Assembly (NCBI GenBank): GCA_024698145.1
Contig: JAILRO010000057.1
Coordinates: forward strand, 1 to 64,000
Origin: Lachnospiraceae bacterium
GTDB taxonomy: Bacteria; Bacillota; Clostridia; Lachnospirales; Lachnospiraceae
Direction: 5' to 3'
DNA length: 64,000 bases
Positions 25,066 to 34,716 of this stretch are shown here, piece by piece. Both the position numbers and the translations under genes were made by a program. The notes below the pieces were generated by a model, which ran no database searches, had not been told where the DNA came from, and saw only the letters and a program-made list of their open reading frames with translations. Positions within the stretch are counted from its first letter, which is position 1, and every line of letters starts with the position of its first letter.

Positions 25066-26466
25066 ATGGATTACAAAGAGTGTGCTGAGAATTTTGAACA
25101 GATTGCATGCGTTGTTTCGATGGAACTGTTGGAGAATGGGGATTACGGTGACATCAGAATAGAATACGGTAATCAGGCATACAGAAATTACGTTGATGAA
25201 CTCGGTGATTTTTATGTGCCAGGTGGATTGTACACAGATTATATTCCGAAAGATATGAATTTTGAAAATCTGTGTTACAATTGCATAACCGAGAAGAAAG
25301 CAATGCATTCGTATGTTAACGCAGTAGGGTTTGATGCATGGATGGATATCAATTTGATGCCACTTAAGTCTGATGATGACAAATTAGGTTATTGCTTGTT
25401 TTCTTTTGAGATGACGCCTGAGGTTGATGTTGAAAAATTGGCGGATATTTCAAGCGACACAGCTTCGCATGTACTTAGAACGTGTTTGAAACTTCGTGAG
25501 AATGATGACTTTGAGGCTGCGATGAAATCTGTGATAGGCGATATAAGAGAATTATGTGATTCAAGTCATTGTTGTATTTTGCTTACAGATTTTAAGAAAA
25601 GAGAAGCAAGAGTGCTTGCAGAATCAATTAAGGAAGGCAGTGGTCTTCTTCCTATGAACACATACTTAGGTCCGGAGTTCTTTGATATAGTAGCCACATG
25701 GCCGGGTATTATAGGTGGAAGTAATTGTTGTGTTGTTTCCGATAAGCGTGGAATGACAGAGCTTGAAAAGAATAATCCTACATGGGCTGCTTCCTTAAAG
25801 AATGCAGGAGCTAATAGTGTTGTACTTTATCCACTTAAAGGTAATGGACAGACGTTAGGATACATATGGGCAATCAATTTTGATACGGATAGAACGATGG
25901 TAATCAAGGAAATCCTTGAGGTTACAACATTTATTCTTTCTTCAGAGATTGCCAGTTACCAATTATACAAACATTTGGAACTTACAAGTCGTTATGATTT
26001 ACTTACCGGTATTATGAATCGTAATGCCATGAATATCAGGATAGACAAGATAGTTCTTGGCGAGAGTAACATTTCAGGAACATTTGGTGTTGCATTCGCC
26101 GGTATCAAAGGTCTTCGTACTATGAACGATAACATCGGACATCATGCAGGTGATGAATTGTTAAAGAGAGCTGCGGACACTTTGAGTAGGATATTTGATG
26201 GATATGAAGTGTACAGAGCAGGTGGAGATGAATTCCTTGTGTTCTGCGAAGGAATAGCCAAGAAAGATTTTGACAAACTTATCAAAGATTTAAAAGGTAA
26301 TTTCAAGACAGAAGGCGGTGTTAATTTTGCTGTCGGAAGTTGCTATGGAGAAGACGGTGAAGAACTTCGAAAGGCCCTTAAAATTGCAGACGAAATGATG
26401 TATTCGGATATGGAAGAGTTCTACAGGAAACATCCGGGACAAGAACGAAGAGGATTTCTTGCATAG
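25066..26466 (+). CDS. Soluble GGDEF diguanylate cyclase
   Basis: The protein is 466 aa from the ATG after GGAGGGTTGCTC. There is no membrane segment. The N-terminal ~130 residues look PAS-like (FEQIACVVSMELLENGDYGDIRIEYGNQAYRNY), the middle is GAF-like (about 145-290), and the C-terminus is GGDEF with RAGGDEFLVF intact, so catalysis is plausible. The end HPGQERRGFLA is short. It is monocistronic, with its own promoter and a strong terminator. The signal is unknown. Confidence 0.88.
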   Translation: MDYKECAENFEQIACVVSMELLENGDYGDIRIEYGNQAYRNYVDELGDFYVPGGLYTDYIPKDMNFENLCYNCITEKKAMHSYVNAVGFDAWMDINLMPLKSDDDKLGYCLFSFEMTPEVDVEKLADISSDTASHVLRTCLKLRENDDFEAAMKSVIGDIRELCDSSHCCILLTDFKKREARVLAESIKEGSGLLPMNTYLGPEFFDIVATWPGIIGGSNCCVVSDKRGMTELEKNNPTWAASLKNAGANSVVLYPLKGNGQTLGYIWAINFDTDRTMVIKEILEVTTFILSSEIASYQLYKHLELTSRYDLLTGIMNRNAMNIRIDKIVLGESNISGTFGVAFAGIKGLRTMNDNIGHHAGDELLKRAADTLSRIFDGYEVYRAGGDEFLVFCEGIAKKDFDKLIKDLKGNFKTEGGVNFAVGSCYGEDGEELRKALKIADEMMYSDMEEFYRKHPGQERRGFLA

Positions 26467-26474
26467 AATAGCAA

Positions 26475-26513
26475 CAAAAGCGCGAGATGGATTTAGCCCA
26501 TCTCGCGCTTTTG
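26475..26513 (+). terminator. Terminator of the soluble GGDEF gene
   Basis: The stem AGCGCGAGATGG/CCATCTCGCGCT is followed by TTTTG, with an A-run on the other side. It may also serve the converging minus-strand esterase gene. Confidence 0.85.
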
Positions 26514-26559
26514 TTATGAATTTAATCAAGCAATAAAGCCACTACCACTTTCTATTAGA

Positions 26560-27930
26560 TTATTTAAATACGCGTCGAACGAAGTTAGTAAAGACATCTA
26601 CGTGTCCGGCACCCTCTTTTTTCAGGAAAACATGAGGAACCCCATTAGCTTCAAGGGTATCATGATAAACTGTTGGAACCGTGCGGGCAACATTGTCAGA
26701 TGTTCCCTGAAATATCATTATTAGTGTGTTGTTCTTATATTTATCCTCAAGTGTGAAATCCGAAGTTTCAAAAAGTACATGATCGATATCATTAAATCCA
26801 TCATCTTCTGTACCGGTCACAACACCTGCCCAAGGGCTTGCTGCACCGATATACTTAAATGTATCCTGCAGAGCTATTCCAAGATGGAGTGCAACACGGC
26901 CTCCCATGCTAAATCCATATATAGCAGTATGTTCTCTGTCTGTAAGAGTAGGATAGTGTTCATCAATATATGGCTTCAAACAATCTTTAAAATCATTCAG
27001 AAAATTATCATAATTTTTTATTTCATCCGCTCCCATACCACTTGATTCTTTTCCTGCAGCGCAGTTTGCAGACACCACTATCGCTTCTTTTGCTAATCCT
27101 TCACCAACTGCGGTCCAATAACATCCTATATAATGATCACAGTAATCTGCATTAGACATAATCGGATGACAATAATAAATAACAGGATATTTTTTCGAAG
27201 GATTGTAACCCTTCGGAAGATATACATTGGCCTTTATATCAACGGTCTCATTTTCCTTAATACACGTTGATGGATATGTTATCGTTTCCTTTGTTCCCTT
27301 TACAGCATCACTTGCGTCGTTCGATAATTCCGGATAAATTGTATTATCCAAGTCTATTGTAGTATTCTCTTTCCCGGTATTCCCCTCTTCTGTAGTGGTA
27401 CCTTCTTCTGTAGTCTTATCCTCTTTTGAAGATGTATTGTTCGCATCATCAGAAGGTGTCGTTGTAGGTTTTACATTAGAATCAGGTGTTTGAGTTTTTT
27501 TCTCTTCATTTGCCGGTGTCACCGGATTCTTTGTTTCCTCTTGTTTATCAGACGTTGTATTATTTTTCCTGTTAACAGCCTTAACATTAATGGTCATTTT
27601 CTTAACCTTAACAGATTTGCCATTTTTGATTTTAGCAGTTACAACTGCTTTACCAACTTTCCTACCATTGATAATTGCATAAACATTTTTTCCTTTGGTT
27701 TTCTTTTTGGTAATCTTAGCTATCTTTGGATTGTTGGTAGACCACTGTACCTTGGTTTTTCCAGTAGCTTTACTGATTGTAAGTTTTATAGATTCGTTGA
27801 CATTGATTGATACCTTTTTCTTCGAGATATCTGTTTTCTTTGTTGCCGCATGAGATACTGCAGTTGTAGAGATACTTGCAAGTAAAAGCACTGCCACAAC
27901 TAATAACGATAACTTTTTCCTGCTCTTCAT
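26560..27930 (-). CDS. Secreted esterase with N-terminal Ig-like domain
   Basis: The protein is 456 aa. A Sec signal peptide ends near SHAA. A bacterial Ig-like (Big2-type) domain follows, about 35-120 (KVSINVNESIKLTISKATGKTKVQWSTNNPKIAKI), then a Thr/Glu/Asn-rich linker of about 90 residues and an alpha/beta-hydrolase of the feruloyl/acetyl-xylan esterase (CE1-like) type. Catalytic Ser is in GFSMGGR, Asp in FQGTSDNV, His in GAGHVD. It probably removes acyl groups from plant polysaccharide outside the cell. The substrate is inferred from the family only. A promoter was not identified. Confidence 0.85.
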   Translation of the reverse strand: MKSRKKLSLLVVAVLLLASISTTAVSHAATKKTDISKKKVSINVNESIKLTISKATGKTKVQWSTNNPKIAKITKKKTKGKNVYAIINGRKVGKAVVTAKIKNGKSVKVKKMTINVKAVNRKNNTTSDKQEETKNPVTPANEEKKTQTPDSNVKPTTTPSDDANNTSSKEDKTTEEGTTTEEGNTGKENTTIDLDNTIYPELSNDASDAVKGTKETITYPSTCIKENETVDIKANVYLPKGYNPSKKYPVIYYCHPIMSNADYCDHYIGCYWTAVGEGLAKEAIVVSANCAAGKESSGMGADEIKNYDNFLNDFKDCLKPYIDEHYPTLTDREHTAIYGFSMGGRVALHLGIALQDTFKYIGAASPWAGVVTGTEDDGFNDIDHVLFETSDFTLEDKYKNNTLIMIFQGTSDNVARTVPTVYHDTLEANGVPHVFLKKEGAGHVDVFTNFVRRVFK

Positions 27931-28025
27931 AATTAGCCTCCTTCTTCATAGTATGTGATAAAAATCAGTATAAAGTCACTACAAATAGTTTGTCAATAAA
28001 GTTTTGACAACATATTACTAATACC

Positions 28026-28841
28026 CTACTGCTTATTTCTGTAATACGCAAACATATATTGCTGGTATACTCCATTATATGGGCTGTACACTTCAAAAGG
28101 ATAACCATCGCTGTACTCTGTCTCCAAAACGCGTTTAATCCACACATCAATTGGGAATGCGTTGAGTCTGTGAAAACCAAACAGCAACATGCAACTTGCA
28201 ACCTTTTTGCCTACCCCGTAAATGTTGGTAAGACTTTTTAAGACTTCCTCATCATCCCCTACATTCAGTCCTTCAAAATCAATATTTCCTGAAACAACAG
28301 ATTTGGCAAACTCTGTTATATATTTATCCCTGTATCCGAATTTGCAATAAGCCACGTCCTCATCACTCATATTAACTATGGCTTCCGGTGTGGGAAATGT
28401 GTAATATATTTCTCCTCTTGTATCTTTCTTCTGCACGCCGGCTTTTTCGGAAAGTTTCTCTATGGACGCTTTAATTGCCGGTATATTACGGTTCTGTGAT
28501 ATTATAAAACTAATAAGCGATTCCCATGGATCTTGTCTTAATATTCTTATTCCACGCTCATGCTCTGCCGCCTCGTACAAGAAAGGATCAGACTTCTTAT
28601 CAATTTTACTCCTGATAGTCCCATAATCCTCTGACATATCCAGATAATCACTCCAAATAGATTCATACTCTTCCTTCGTACAATCAAGTTCGTATACGTA
28701 ACCATCCACTTTGTATATGCACAGACATTTACCACGATGTATTATTCTATAGCCGTTATCCTCTATCGGCTGCCATCGAAAACATTGTCCGCTATCCGCT
28801 ATTTTCTTCAAATCAAAATCATCTTTTATTTCTACTCTCAT
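28026..28841 (-). CDS. ogg: 8-oxoguanine DNA glycosylase (OGG1 type)
   Basis: The protein is 271 aa. The N-terminal OGG_N domain (SGQCFRWQPIEDNGYRIIHRG) is followed by the HhH-GPD fold. The hairpin NIYGVGKKVASCMLLFG holds the catalytic Lys, and FPIDVWIKRV the activating Asp. It excises oxidised guanine opposite C and nicks the strand. Normal length. It is upstream-separated from the esterase gene on the same strand by about 95 bp. Confidence 0.93.
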   Translation of the reverse strand: MRVEIKDDFDLKKIADSGQCFRWQPIEDNGYRIIHRGKCLCIYKVDGYVYELDCTKEEYESIWSDYLDMSEDYGTIRSKIDKKSDPFLYEAAEHERGIRILRQDPWESLISFIISQNRNIPAIKASIEKLSEKAGVQKKDTRGEIYYTFPTPEAIVNMSDEDVAYCKFGYRDKYITEFAKSVVSGNIDFEGLNVGDDEEVLKSLTNIYGVGKKVASCMLLFGFHRLNAFPIDVWIKRVLETEYSDGYPFEVYSPYNGVYQQYMFAYYRNKQ

Positions 28842-28880
28842 CCCGAAACAACCTCAAAATCATACACTATAAAGCAAACG

Positions 28881-28907
28881 AAGGACCGGCACAAATGACG
28901 GTCCTTC
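28881..28907 (-). terminator. Hairpin after the CheX-like gene
   Basis: The stem AAGGACCG/CGGTCCTT lies 20 bp past the stop codon of the minus-strand gene at 28929. The T-run behind it is weak. Confidence 0.5.
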
Positions 28908-28928
28908 CTTGCATATAATAAATCATTA

Positions 28929-29843
28929 TTACTTGTCACTCAAATCAAAGTTCTCATCGTAGCATACTATAAGATCTACCGGTTCATCCTCGACAAAAAG
29001 TGGAACCTTATACATATGAGCACTTGCTTTCAAAATAGAATGATCCTTCTTCATAACCGGTGATTCAAGAACTGCATTAACATTCTGATCACTAAGGCCT
29101 GTAACAAATAAACCATTGTTACAATTAAGGAACTCATTAACTGCATCCAAGGTATCAACCGACTGTTCAAAACTGTCGTTAGCAAAAGCTTTGCTCGCAA
29201 AACCTCTTGCAACCTTACCAATGCCCTCTTCGTCTCCGCAAAGAGCGGTATAGAAACGATAATCTCCTACGATATGCTGAGTTGCACAACGTGCCGCATC
29301 ATAATCTGTTATTCTCTCAATCTTCTCCATACGGAAGAATCTGTCAACAAATCTTACAACGTTTCTTGATGTTAACATAATGTAATCTTTGATATATGAC
29401 GGCATCTCATCATCCTTGACAAATATAGGAATTATTCTATCTACATCGCCGGTCTTGATAGCCTCCAACTCAAGAGTTGTAAGTCCTCTGTCTTTTCTAT
29501 AATTGATAAGCTCTTCTCTGATTCTATCCATTGTAAGCAAATCATTCTCAAGAAGCGCTTGTATGAACAACAAGTATGAGTCTCCCTGTCTGTCTAACAA
29601 ATCAGAAACATCCAATTCCGAAAGATATCCCTTCTCTATCGCGATATCTCCAAAGCGCTTATCTTCCTGCTGTTGAAGCAAATTAACTTCTCTTGTCTGC
29701 TCTTCAGTCATTAACCCCGTTTCAACTGCAAGCAAACCCATCTGTACCTTGCTATTCTTCGTATTCTCTACAAGGTCATTATACTTATCGTGTGTTATAA
29801 TCCCCTTGTCCACAAGATACTTTCCGAAATAAATTCCAAACAT
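28929..29843 (-). CDS. MshEN/GspE-N-like repeats with C-terminal CheX-like domain
   Basis: The protein is 304 aa from the ATG after GGAAGGTGG, 17 codons inside the track ORF. Residues 1-120 contain repeated FGxxLVxKGxIT/FGDIAIEKGYLS units with following helices, like the GspE/MshE N-terminal domain that binds c-di-GMP in some proteins. Residues about 150-304 resemble the CheX/CheC phosphatase fold (YRFYTALCGDEEGIGKVARGFASKAF, AVNEFLNCNNGLFVT). The CheX catalytic E-x3-N pattern may be AVNEFLNCNN. It follows an EAL gene 100 bp upstream on the same strand. An adaptor linking c-di-GMP or phosphorylation signals is inferred. Family assignment is moderate. Confidence 0.6.
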   Translation of the reverse strand: MFGIYFGKYLVDKGIITHDKYNDLVENTKNSKVQMGLLAVETGLMTEEQTREVNLLQQQEDKRFGDIAIEKGYLSELDVSDLLDRQGDSYLLFIQALLENDLLTMDRIREELINYRKDRGLTTLELEAIKTGDVDRIIPIFVKDDEMPSYIKDYIMLTSRNVVRFVDRFFRMEKIERITDYDAARCATQHIVGDYRFYTALCGDEEGIGKVARGFASKAFANDSFEQSVDTLDAVNEFLNCNNGLFVTGLSDQNVNAVLESPVMKKDHSILKASAHMYKVPLFVEDEPVDLIVCYDENFDLSDK

Positions 29844-29943
29844 AGAGCCCCACCTTCCTTTGTATAAATACATACATTTATTATACATAACCATTAGTTA
29901 ATTTGCAACCTGATAAATGTTGTTTTACCCCATCAAAAAAACG

Positions 29944-31611
29944 TTATACCTCAGCTCCAAGGTCACTCCAGCGTCTCTCAAACTCTACTATAGACATCGG
30001 TCTTGCAAAGTAGAATCCTTGGAACATATAACATCCAAGTTCTATCATTTTATCAAGCTGTTTCTTAGTCTCAACACCCTCTGTTATAACCCTCATAGAC
30101 AAGCGGTCTGACATATCAATTACCGTACCCAATATGTCCTCGCTTCTCTTGCTGTTCTCTGTTTCCTGAAGAAAATCCTTATCAATTTTGAGAACATCTG
30201 CATTAATGTCTTTAAGAAGACTAAGTGATGAATATCCTTTTCCAAAATCATCAATCTCGATGTCGAAACCTTCATCATGAAGTTTATTTACAAGTGCAAG
30301 TTGCTTAAGTGCATCCTGCATAAGAATAGTTTCCGTAATCTCAAGCTTAAGTTTCTTCTTATTGATATCATACTTCTTAACCAAATCATTCATAAATGTA
30401 TAAACATCCATATAGAAGAAATCTTTTGGCGAAATATTAACGGATATATAGAGTCCCTCCTTATCCGTACCCTTCCATGACGCAAGCGTTTTAGCCGCTT
30501 CCTCCCAAATAAACTTGTCCAAATCCGTTATAAGATCTGTTCGCTCCAATACGTCCAAAAACTCGCCCGGTGCAACAATCTCGCCCGATTTCCTAATCCA
30601 GCGGATAAGTGCCTCCGCTCCTTTGACAACTCCTCTGTGAGAAACCTGCGGCTGAAGAAACATATGGAACTCACCATCAACTAAAGCACGTCTAAAATCT
30701 GTAATAATCTGCTGTTCCTTAAGAACCTTTTCCATAAGATTCTCATCAAACTCAACAAGTCTCTGCTCACTACTTCCCTTGATTGTAGAAAGAGCCAACT
30801 GTGCTCTGTCAACCATCGCTGACACCATAAGAGATCTGTCTGTAACGATGTAGACACCACCCTGAATATGAACATGAAATTGAGGACTGTCTATTATTCC
30901 CGGAAGCTCCTTTGATGCTGATATGATAAACGAATTATCAAAATTCTCCTTATGAATACAAACAGCATACAAGTCTCCTCTAAGACGTGCACACACCTCG
31001 TCAGGGGCACATTTGGACTTGATAAGATTACCTACAGCCTTAAGAACCTCGTCTCCCTTCTCTTCACCGAAAAGATCGTTAACAAGCTTAAAGCTCATAA
31101 TATCGTACACGATGATGACCCATTCTTTATCCCATTGTTCATCCATCGTTTCTCTTGCCTTTTCAAAAAATCCGTCCCAATTATACAAACCTGTAAGAGG
31201 ATCTTTGATTGAACGTTTCGCGCTTCCTCGTTTTGTGTTCTCTTCCGCATTATAATCAACGCCCTCGATTCTTGTCACACATTCAAGAACACATCTGACT
31301 GTTTCAGTATCGGAAACATAATCCACCGGAACCATAAGGATATGATATGTGTTTCCATCATATTCCTTAACACGCTCTATTCTTTTCCCTTTGACACAGG
31401 CAGCAGCCACATCCATGTTACGATTATCTTCTCCACCGTCCCATATGTGACAACCGAAAATTTCTGTCTCTATTTCTCCGTTGTCATTTATGTGCCACTC
31501 CTCATTCCTATCGGGATTGATTACACTCACATAGTCATACAATTCTGTCATCTGACTCATTATAATTGTAAGTTCTGAAAGCATATGTTTCTTAACTGTC
31601 ATCGTTTGCAA
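29944..31611 (-). CDS. Degenerate GGDEF plus EAL c-di-GMP phosphodiesterase
   Basis: The protein is 555 aa and soluble. The middle GGDEF-like domain (about 135-300) has LRGDLYAVC where the active site should be, so it cannot make c-di-GMP. The EAL domain (about 310-550) keeps the residues needed for hydrolysis: EALIRW, VNISPKDF, LEITET, IDDFGKGYSSL, LKIDKDF, ITEGVET and QGFYFARP. Predicted reaction: c-di-GMP to pGpG in the cytoplasm. The N-terminal 130 residues are a PAS-like sensor. It is followed by the CheX-like gene. Confidence 0.9.
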   Translation of the reverse strand: MQTMTVKKHMLSELTIIMSQMTELYDYVSVINPDRNEEWHINDNGEIETEIFGCHIWDGGEDNRNMDVAAACVKGKRIERVKEYDGNTYHILMVPVDYVSDTETVRCVLECVTRIEGVDYNAEENTKRGSAKRSIKDPLTGLYNWDGFFEKARETMDEQWDKEWVIIVYDIMSFKLVNDLFGEEKGDEVLKAVGNLIKSKCAPDEVCARLRGDLYAVCIHKENFDNSFIISASKELPGIIDSPQFHVHIQGGVYIVTDRSLMVSAMVDRAQLALSTIKGSSEQRLVEFDENLMEKVLKEQQIITDFRRALVDGEFHMFLQPQVSHRGVVKGAEALIRWIRKSGEIVAPGEFLDVLERTDLITDLDKFIWEEAAKTLASWKGTDKEGLYISVNISPKDFFYMDVYTFMNDLVKKYDINKKKLKLEITETILMQDALKQLALVNKLHDEGFDIEIDDFGKGYSSLSLLKDINADVLKIDKDFLQETENSKRSEDILGTVIDMSDRLSMRVITEGVETKKQLDKMIELGCYMFQGFYFARPMSIVEFERRWSDLGAEV

Positions 31612-31716
31612 CTCCTAATCAATTCAAAATCTGTGTATATTATACAATAAACGTACAGCCTTGCCTACTGATTTTTGTGATTTTGAATAAAATAGTGAAA
31701 TTTAATAAAAATTCAC

Positions 31717-33618
31717 TCATTTTTTAATAACATTACCAATCAGGTTTGCCTTGTACTGATTGTCCCATAAATTGTTTGAAAATCTTATTGGATAATGGCC
31801 TTTTCCATTATCTACAAGTAAATATACTTTGTAATTTTGGTCAGAAGTAATTTCTCCCTCTCTAAATGATACAACAAACTCTTCATTATCTTTACCCGTA
31901 AAAGTACCGGCATCTTTTCGTATCTCATTACCTTGTTCATCTACAAATAATAAAGTTGCTGACTTTACTCTGTTAAGATTACCAAAACCAACATTTACAA
32001 ACTCAAGATTGGCTTTCACAACTGTTCTTTCTTCGTCATATGATAAAGTTGATTTCTTAAGTACAAAGCGATAACCCATATGGTTTTGTATATAGGTAAA
32101 TGCCGACTTACCATAATAAAGCTTGTCGTCACCGGAAGCTTCTGTATATGTCTGCTCGCTTGCCCATTGCGTCTGAACTACAGTCGTATCCCACTCATAG
32201 TCAAGATATGACAGATGTGACGCCTTCATATCACCAACACATTTATCTATGTGATGATATTCAGAGGTAGGTATAGTTACCTCTCCACCATAAGGAAGAT
32301 GTGCTGACTGCTTCGCAACCCAAGCCAGTTCCTCATCATGCTTATTGTCTGCGTATGTCCCCTGGTCACTGTCCGAGCCACGATACCCATCATTATACAA
32401 TCCCACTCTATAGCCATTGTCTTGCGGTGTCAGCACTGTATTCTTAAGTGTTTCCGATGTTCCTGACGCAAAACTATGCACACCGTTTTTCTTTCTAAAA
32501 TTAACCGGTATACCAACATACTGATATATTCTGTCAGGCGTTCTTACAAGCACCGGAATATTACCGGTTTTTGTTGCGTTAAGCCATGCATCAATAATTT
32601 TGTTATTAACAGACGTATCATAAGCAATATCACTGGTATGCATTTCTCCCCAAGGACCAATCATTCCCGCTTCAACGGCAGTTATTACATCCGGATACTC
32701 ATTAATTGCAGCCCCTAACTTTGCAATATGACTTTCCATCATTTCAACTGAAGGCTCATTATTAGCTGTATTCCCAAAATCAGGTGCATAGCAAAATCTT
32801 ATAATGATGCTCTTGTTTTTTTTATAAGCTGCGTCAAAAAGCTTTTTAAACTGTGTAATTGCCATATCCGGCACTTCAATGTCAGCGGTATTATTAACTT
32901 TTTCGGATAACTCACTTATATCCACACGAAGATGATACAGATTATGGTCAGGATCATTATCAAATATTTTATCGGAAAAACTATCAATTCCCGATTGCGT
33001 CACTTTAAGCCCTCTAGTTCTGTAGAACCCTTGATCCGGATTAAGAATCGTATCTGTAATCTCTTTATAATCCATGTCTTGCACATACGAAGAAAGCTTC
33101 TTCTCCTCTTTGGATTCTTCTGTCGTTTTTTCCGAACTTGACTCGGTTGAACTCGTTGTCTTTTCTGAACTGTTTTCGCTTGTCTTGTTGCTATCTTGAG
33201 TTGTAGCCTCTGATGTATTGGCGTTTTCAGAAGTTGCTTCTTTTGAGCTTTTCTTTGTGGTAACCTTAATTACCTTGCTATATTTTGAATAAATCAATGT
33301 CTTCCTAAACTTCTTATAAGCTCTTATCTTGAAATAATACGTCTTATTCGCAGAAAGCTTACCCACTTTACACTTTGTCTTAGTGTTTTTTCCCGAATAC
33401 ACGCATTTGTATTTTCCTTTTGATTTGCCGGACATATATATCATATACCCTTTACAACTCTTGACTTTTTTCCACGAAAAACTCACAGCATTTTCCGAGA
33501 CCTTCGTTACTTTGAACTTCCCAACTTTAGCAGGTCTTTTGGCCGCTTGTGATGTATTTGAAAAAAGTATTGTCAAACATAGTACCGCTAACAAAACAAT
33601 TAATCTGTTCTTTTTCAT
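31717..33618 (-). CDS. Secreted FnIII + DUF4874/DUF4832 protein
   Basis: The protein is 633 aa. The signal peptide ends at about SQAAKR. A fibronectin-III-like domain follows, about 30-120 (WKKVKSCKGYMIYMSGKSKGKY, strongly basic), then a Ser/Thr/Glu linker of about 55 residues and the DUF4874 domain (starting ILNPDQGFYRTRG, with an IRFCYAPDFGN strand and GMIGPWGEMH), continuing as DUF4832 to the end. Family members look like TIM-barrel carbohydrate-binding or hydrolase folds; the activity is not established. The domain order and linker resemble fibre-degrading exoproteins of rumen and gut Lachnospiraceae. Confidence 0.82.
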   Translation of the reverse strand: MKKNRLIVLLAVLCLTILFSNTSQAAKRPAKVGKFKVTKVSENAVSFSWKKVKSCKGYMIYMSGKSKGKYKCVYSGKNTKTKCKVGKLSANKTYYFKIRAYKKFRKTLIYSKYSKVIKVTTKKSSKEATSENANTSEATTQDSNKTSENSSEKTTSSTESSSEKTTEESKEEKKLSSYVQDMDYKEITDTILNPDQGFYRTRGLKVTQSGIDSFSDKIFDNDPDHNLYHLRVDISELSEKVNNTADIEVPDMAITQFKKLFDAAYKKNKSIIIRFCYAPDFGNTANNEPSVEMMESHIAKLGAAINEYPDVITAVEAGMIGPWGEMHTSDIAYDTSVNNKIIDAWLNATKTGNIPVLVRTPDRIYQYVGIPVNFRKKNGVHSFASGTSETLKNTVLTPQDNGYRVGLYNDGYRGSDSDQGTYADNKHDEELAWVAKQSAHLPYGGEVTIPTSEYHHIDKCVGDMKASHLSYLDYEWDTTVVQTQWASEQTYTEASGDDKLYYGKSAFTYIQNHMGYRFVLKKSTLSYDEERTVVKANLEFVNVGFGNLNRVKSATLLFVDEQGNEIRKDAGTFTGKDNEEFVVSFREGEITSDQNYKVYLLVDNGKGHYPIRFSNNLWDNQYKANLIGNVIKK

Positions 33619-33649
33619 AAAATTTACCTCCGGTTAATTTTGCTTCCTA

Positions 33650-34711
33650 TCAATAATTACAAAAATCCGGGTGATCACCTCGACTATTCGATAAATGATA
33701 CCCTATATTTTCCACTCTTCTCTTAAGACACTCTACGCACTCTGCCGACTCTTCACCTGTACAAATCTTGCCGTCATAAAGCAAATATTTGTCTCTCACA
33801 TCAACAGGCGAGAGATTAGGCATTAGCACATTTGCACCAGCAAGTATTCCCTTTTCTCTACCGCTAACATCCGCCGTTCCAAGTGCTGTTGTTGCCGGAA
33901 GCAACACATCAGGGAATATTAATCTTAAGATTGAAAGCAGCTTAAGTGTAAGCTCAACACTTCCCATAGGCTCATTGGCAAAAGGTGTATCCTTGTGCGG
34001 AATAAACGGCCCTATACCAATCATGTGTGGCTTTAGCTCCTTCATAAAACATATATCCTCATATATATTCTCCACAGTCTGATGGGGCGTTCCAACCATA
34101 ATACCGCACCCCACCTGATACCCGATTTCTTTGAGGTCCTTCAAACATTTCTTTCGATTATCACAGGAAAGTGTTTGCGGATGAAGTTTTTCATAATGTT
34201 CCTTATTGGCGGTCTCATGTCTTAAAAGATACCTGTCAGCACCTGCATTAAAATATTCAAGATAGCTCTCATGCGACTTCTCGCCGATAGACAGGGTAAC
34301 TGCACATCCGGGATTTTCCTGCTTGATTTGTCTTACAATATCGCAAATCATATCGTCGTTATAATAGTTGTCTTCACCGCCCTGAAGGACAAAAGTTCTA
34401 AAACCCAACTCATAACCTTTTTTGCAGCAGGCAAGAATATCTTCCTTACTCATACGATATCTTTCTGCATAAAAATTACTGCAGCGAATTCCACAATAAT
34501 AGCAATCATTCCTGCAGTAATTGGTAAATTCAATAAGTCCCCTAAGATAAACTTCTTTGTTATAGATTCTTTGTGCAACTTCGCTTGCTTTTTGATACAA
34601 ATAATCCGGATCATCTTTATAATTCAGAATATATTCAAGTTGTTCCTTGGTTATATCCTGCTTATTTCTTATTGAAGCTATAATATTCTTAAACTCAGTT
34701 GTATTATACAT
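33650..34711 (-). CDS. hydE: [FeFe]-hydrogenase maturase HydE (radical SAM)
   Basis: The protein is 353 aa. The ATG with GGAG 8 bases upstream was chosen over the GTG that overlaps the preceding stop. The radical SAM motif is CRNDCYYCGIRCSN (CxxxCxxC), with the family motifs VLQGGEDNYY and MVGTPHQT and C-terminal cysteines (CTGEESAECVEC). HydE, with HydG and HydF, builds the di-iron subcluster of the H-cluster, so it serves HydA encoded at 23-25 kb. Its location immediately behind two signalling genes, with only 5 bases to the upstream stop, is unusual. Confidence 0.93.
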   Translation of the reverse strand: MYNTTEFKNIIASIRNKQDITKEQLEYILNYKDDPDYLYQKASEVAQRIYNKEVYLRGLIEFTNYCRNDCYYCGIRCSNFYAERYRMSKEDILACCKKGYELGFRTFVLQGGEDNYYNDDMICDIVRQIKQENPGCAVTLSIGEKSHESYLEYFNAGADRYLLRHETANKEHYEKLHPQTLSCDNRKKCLKDLKEIGYQVGCGIMVGTPHQTVENIYEDICFMKELKPHMIGIGPFIPHKDTPFANEPMGSVELTLKLLSILRLIFPDVLLPATTALGTADVSGREKGILAGANVLMPNLSPVDVRDKYLLYDGKICTGEESAECVECLKRRVENIGYHLSNSRGDHPDFCNY

Positions 34712-34716
34712 GTATG

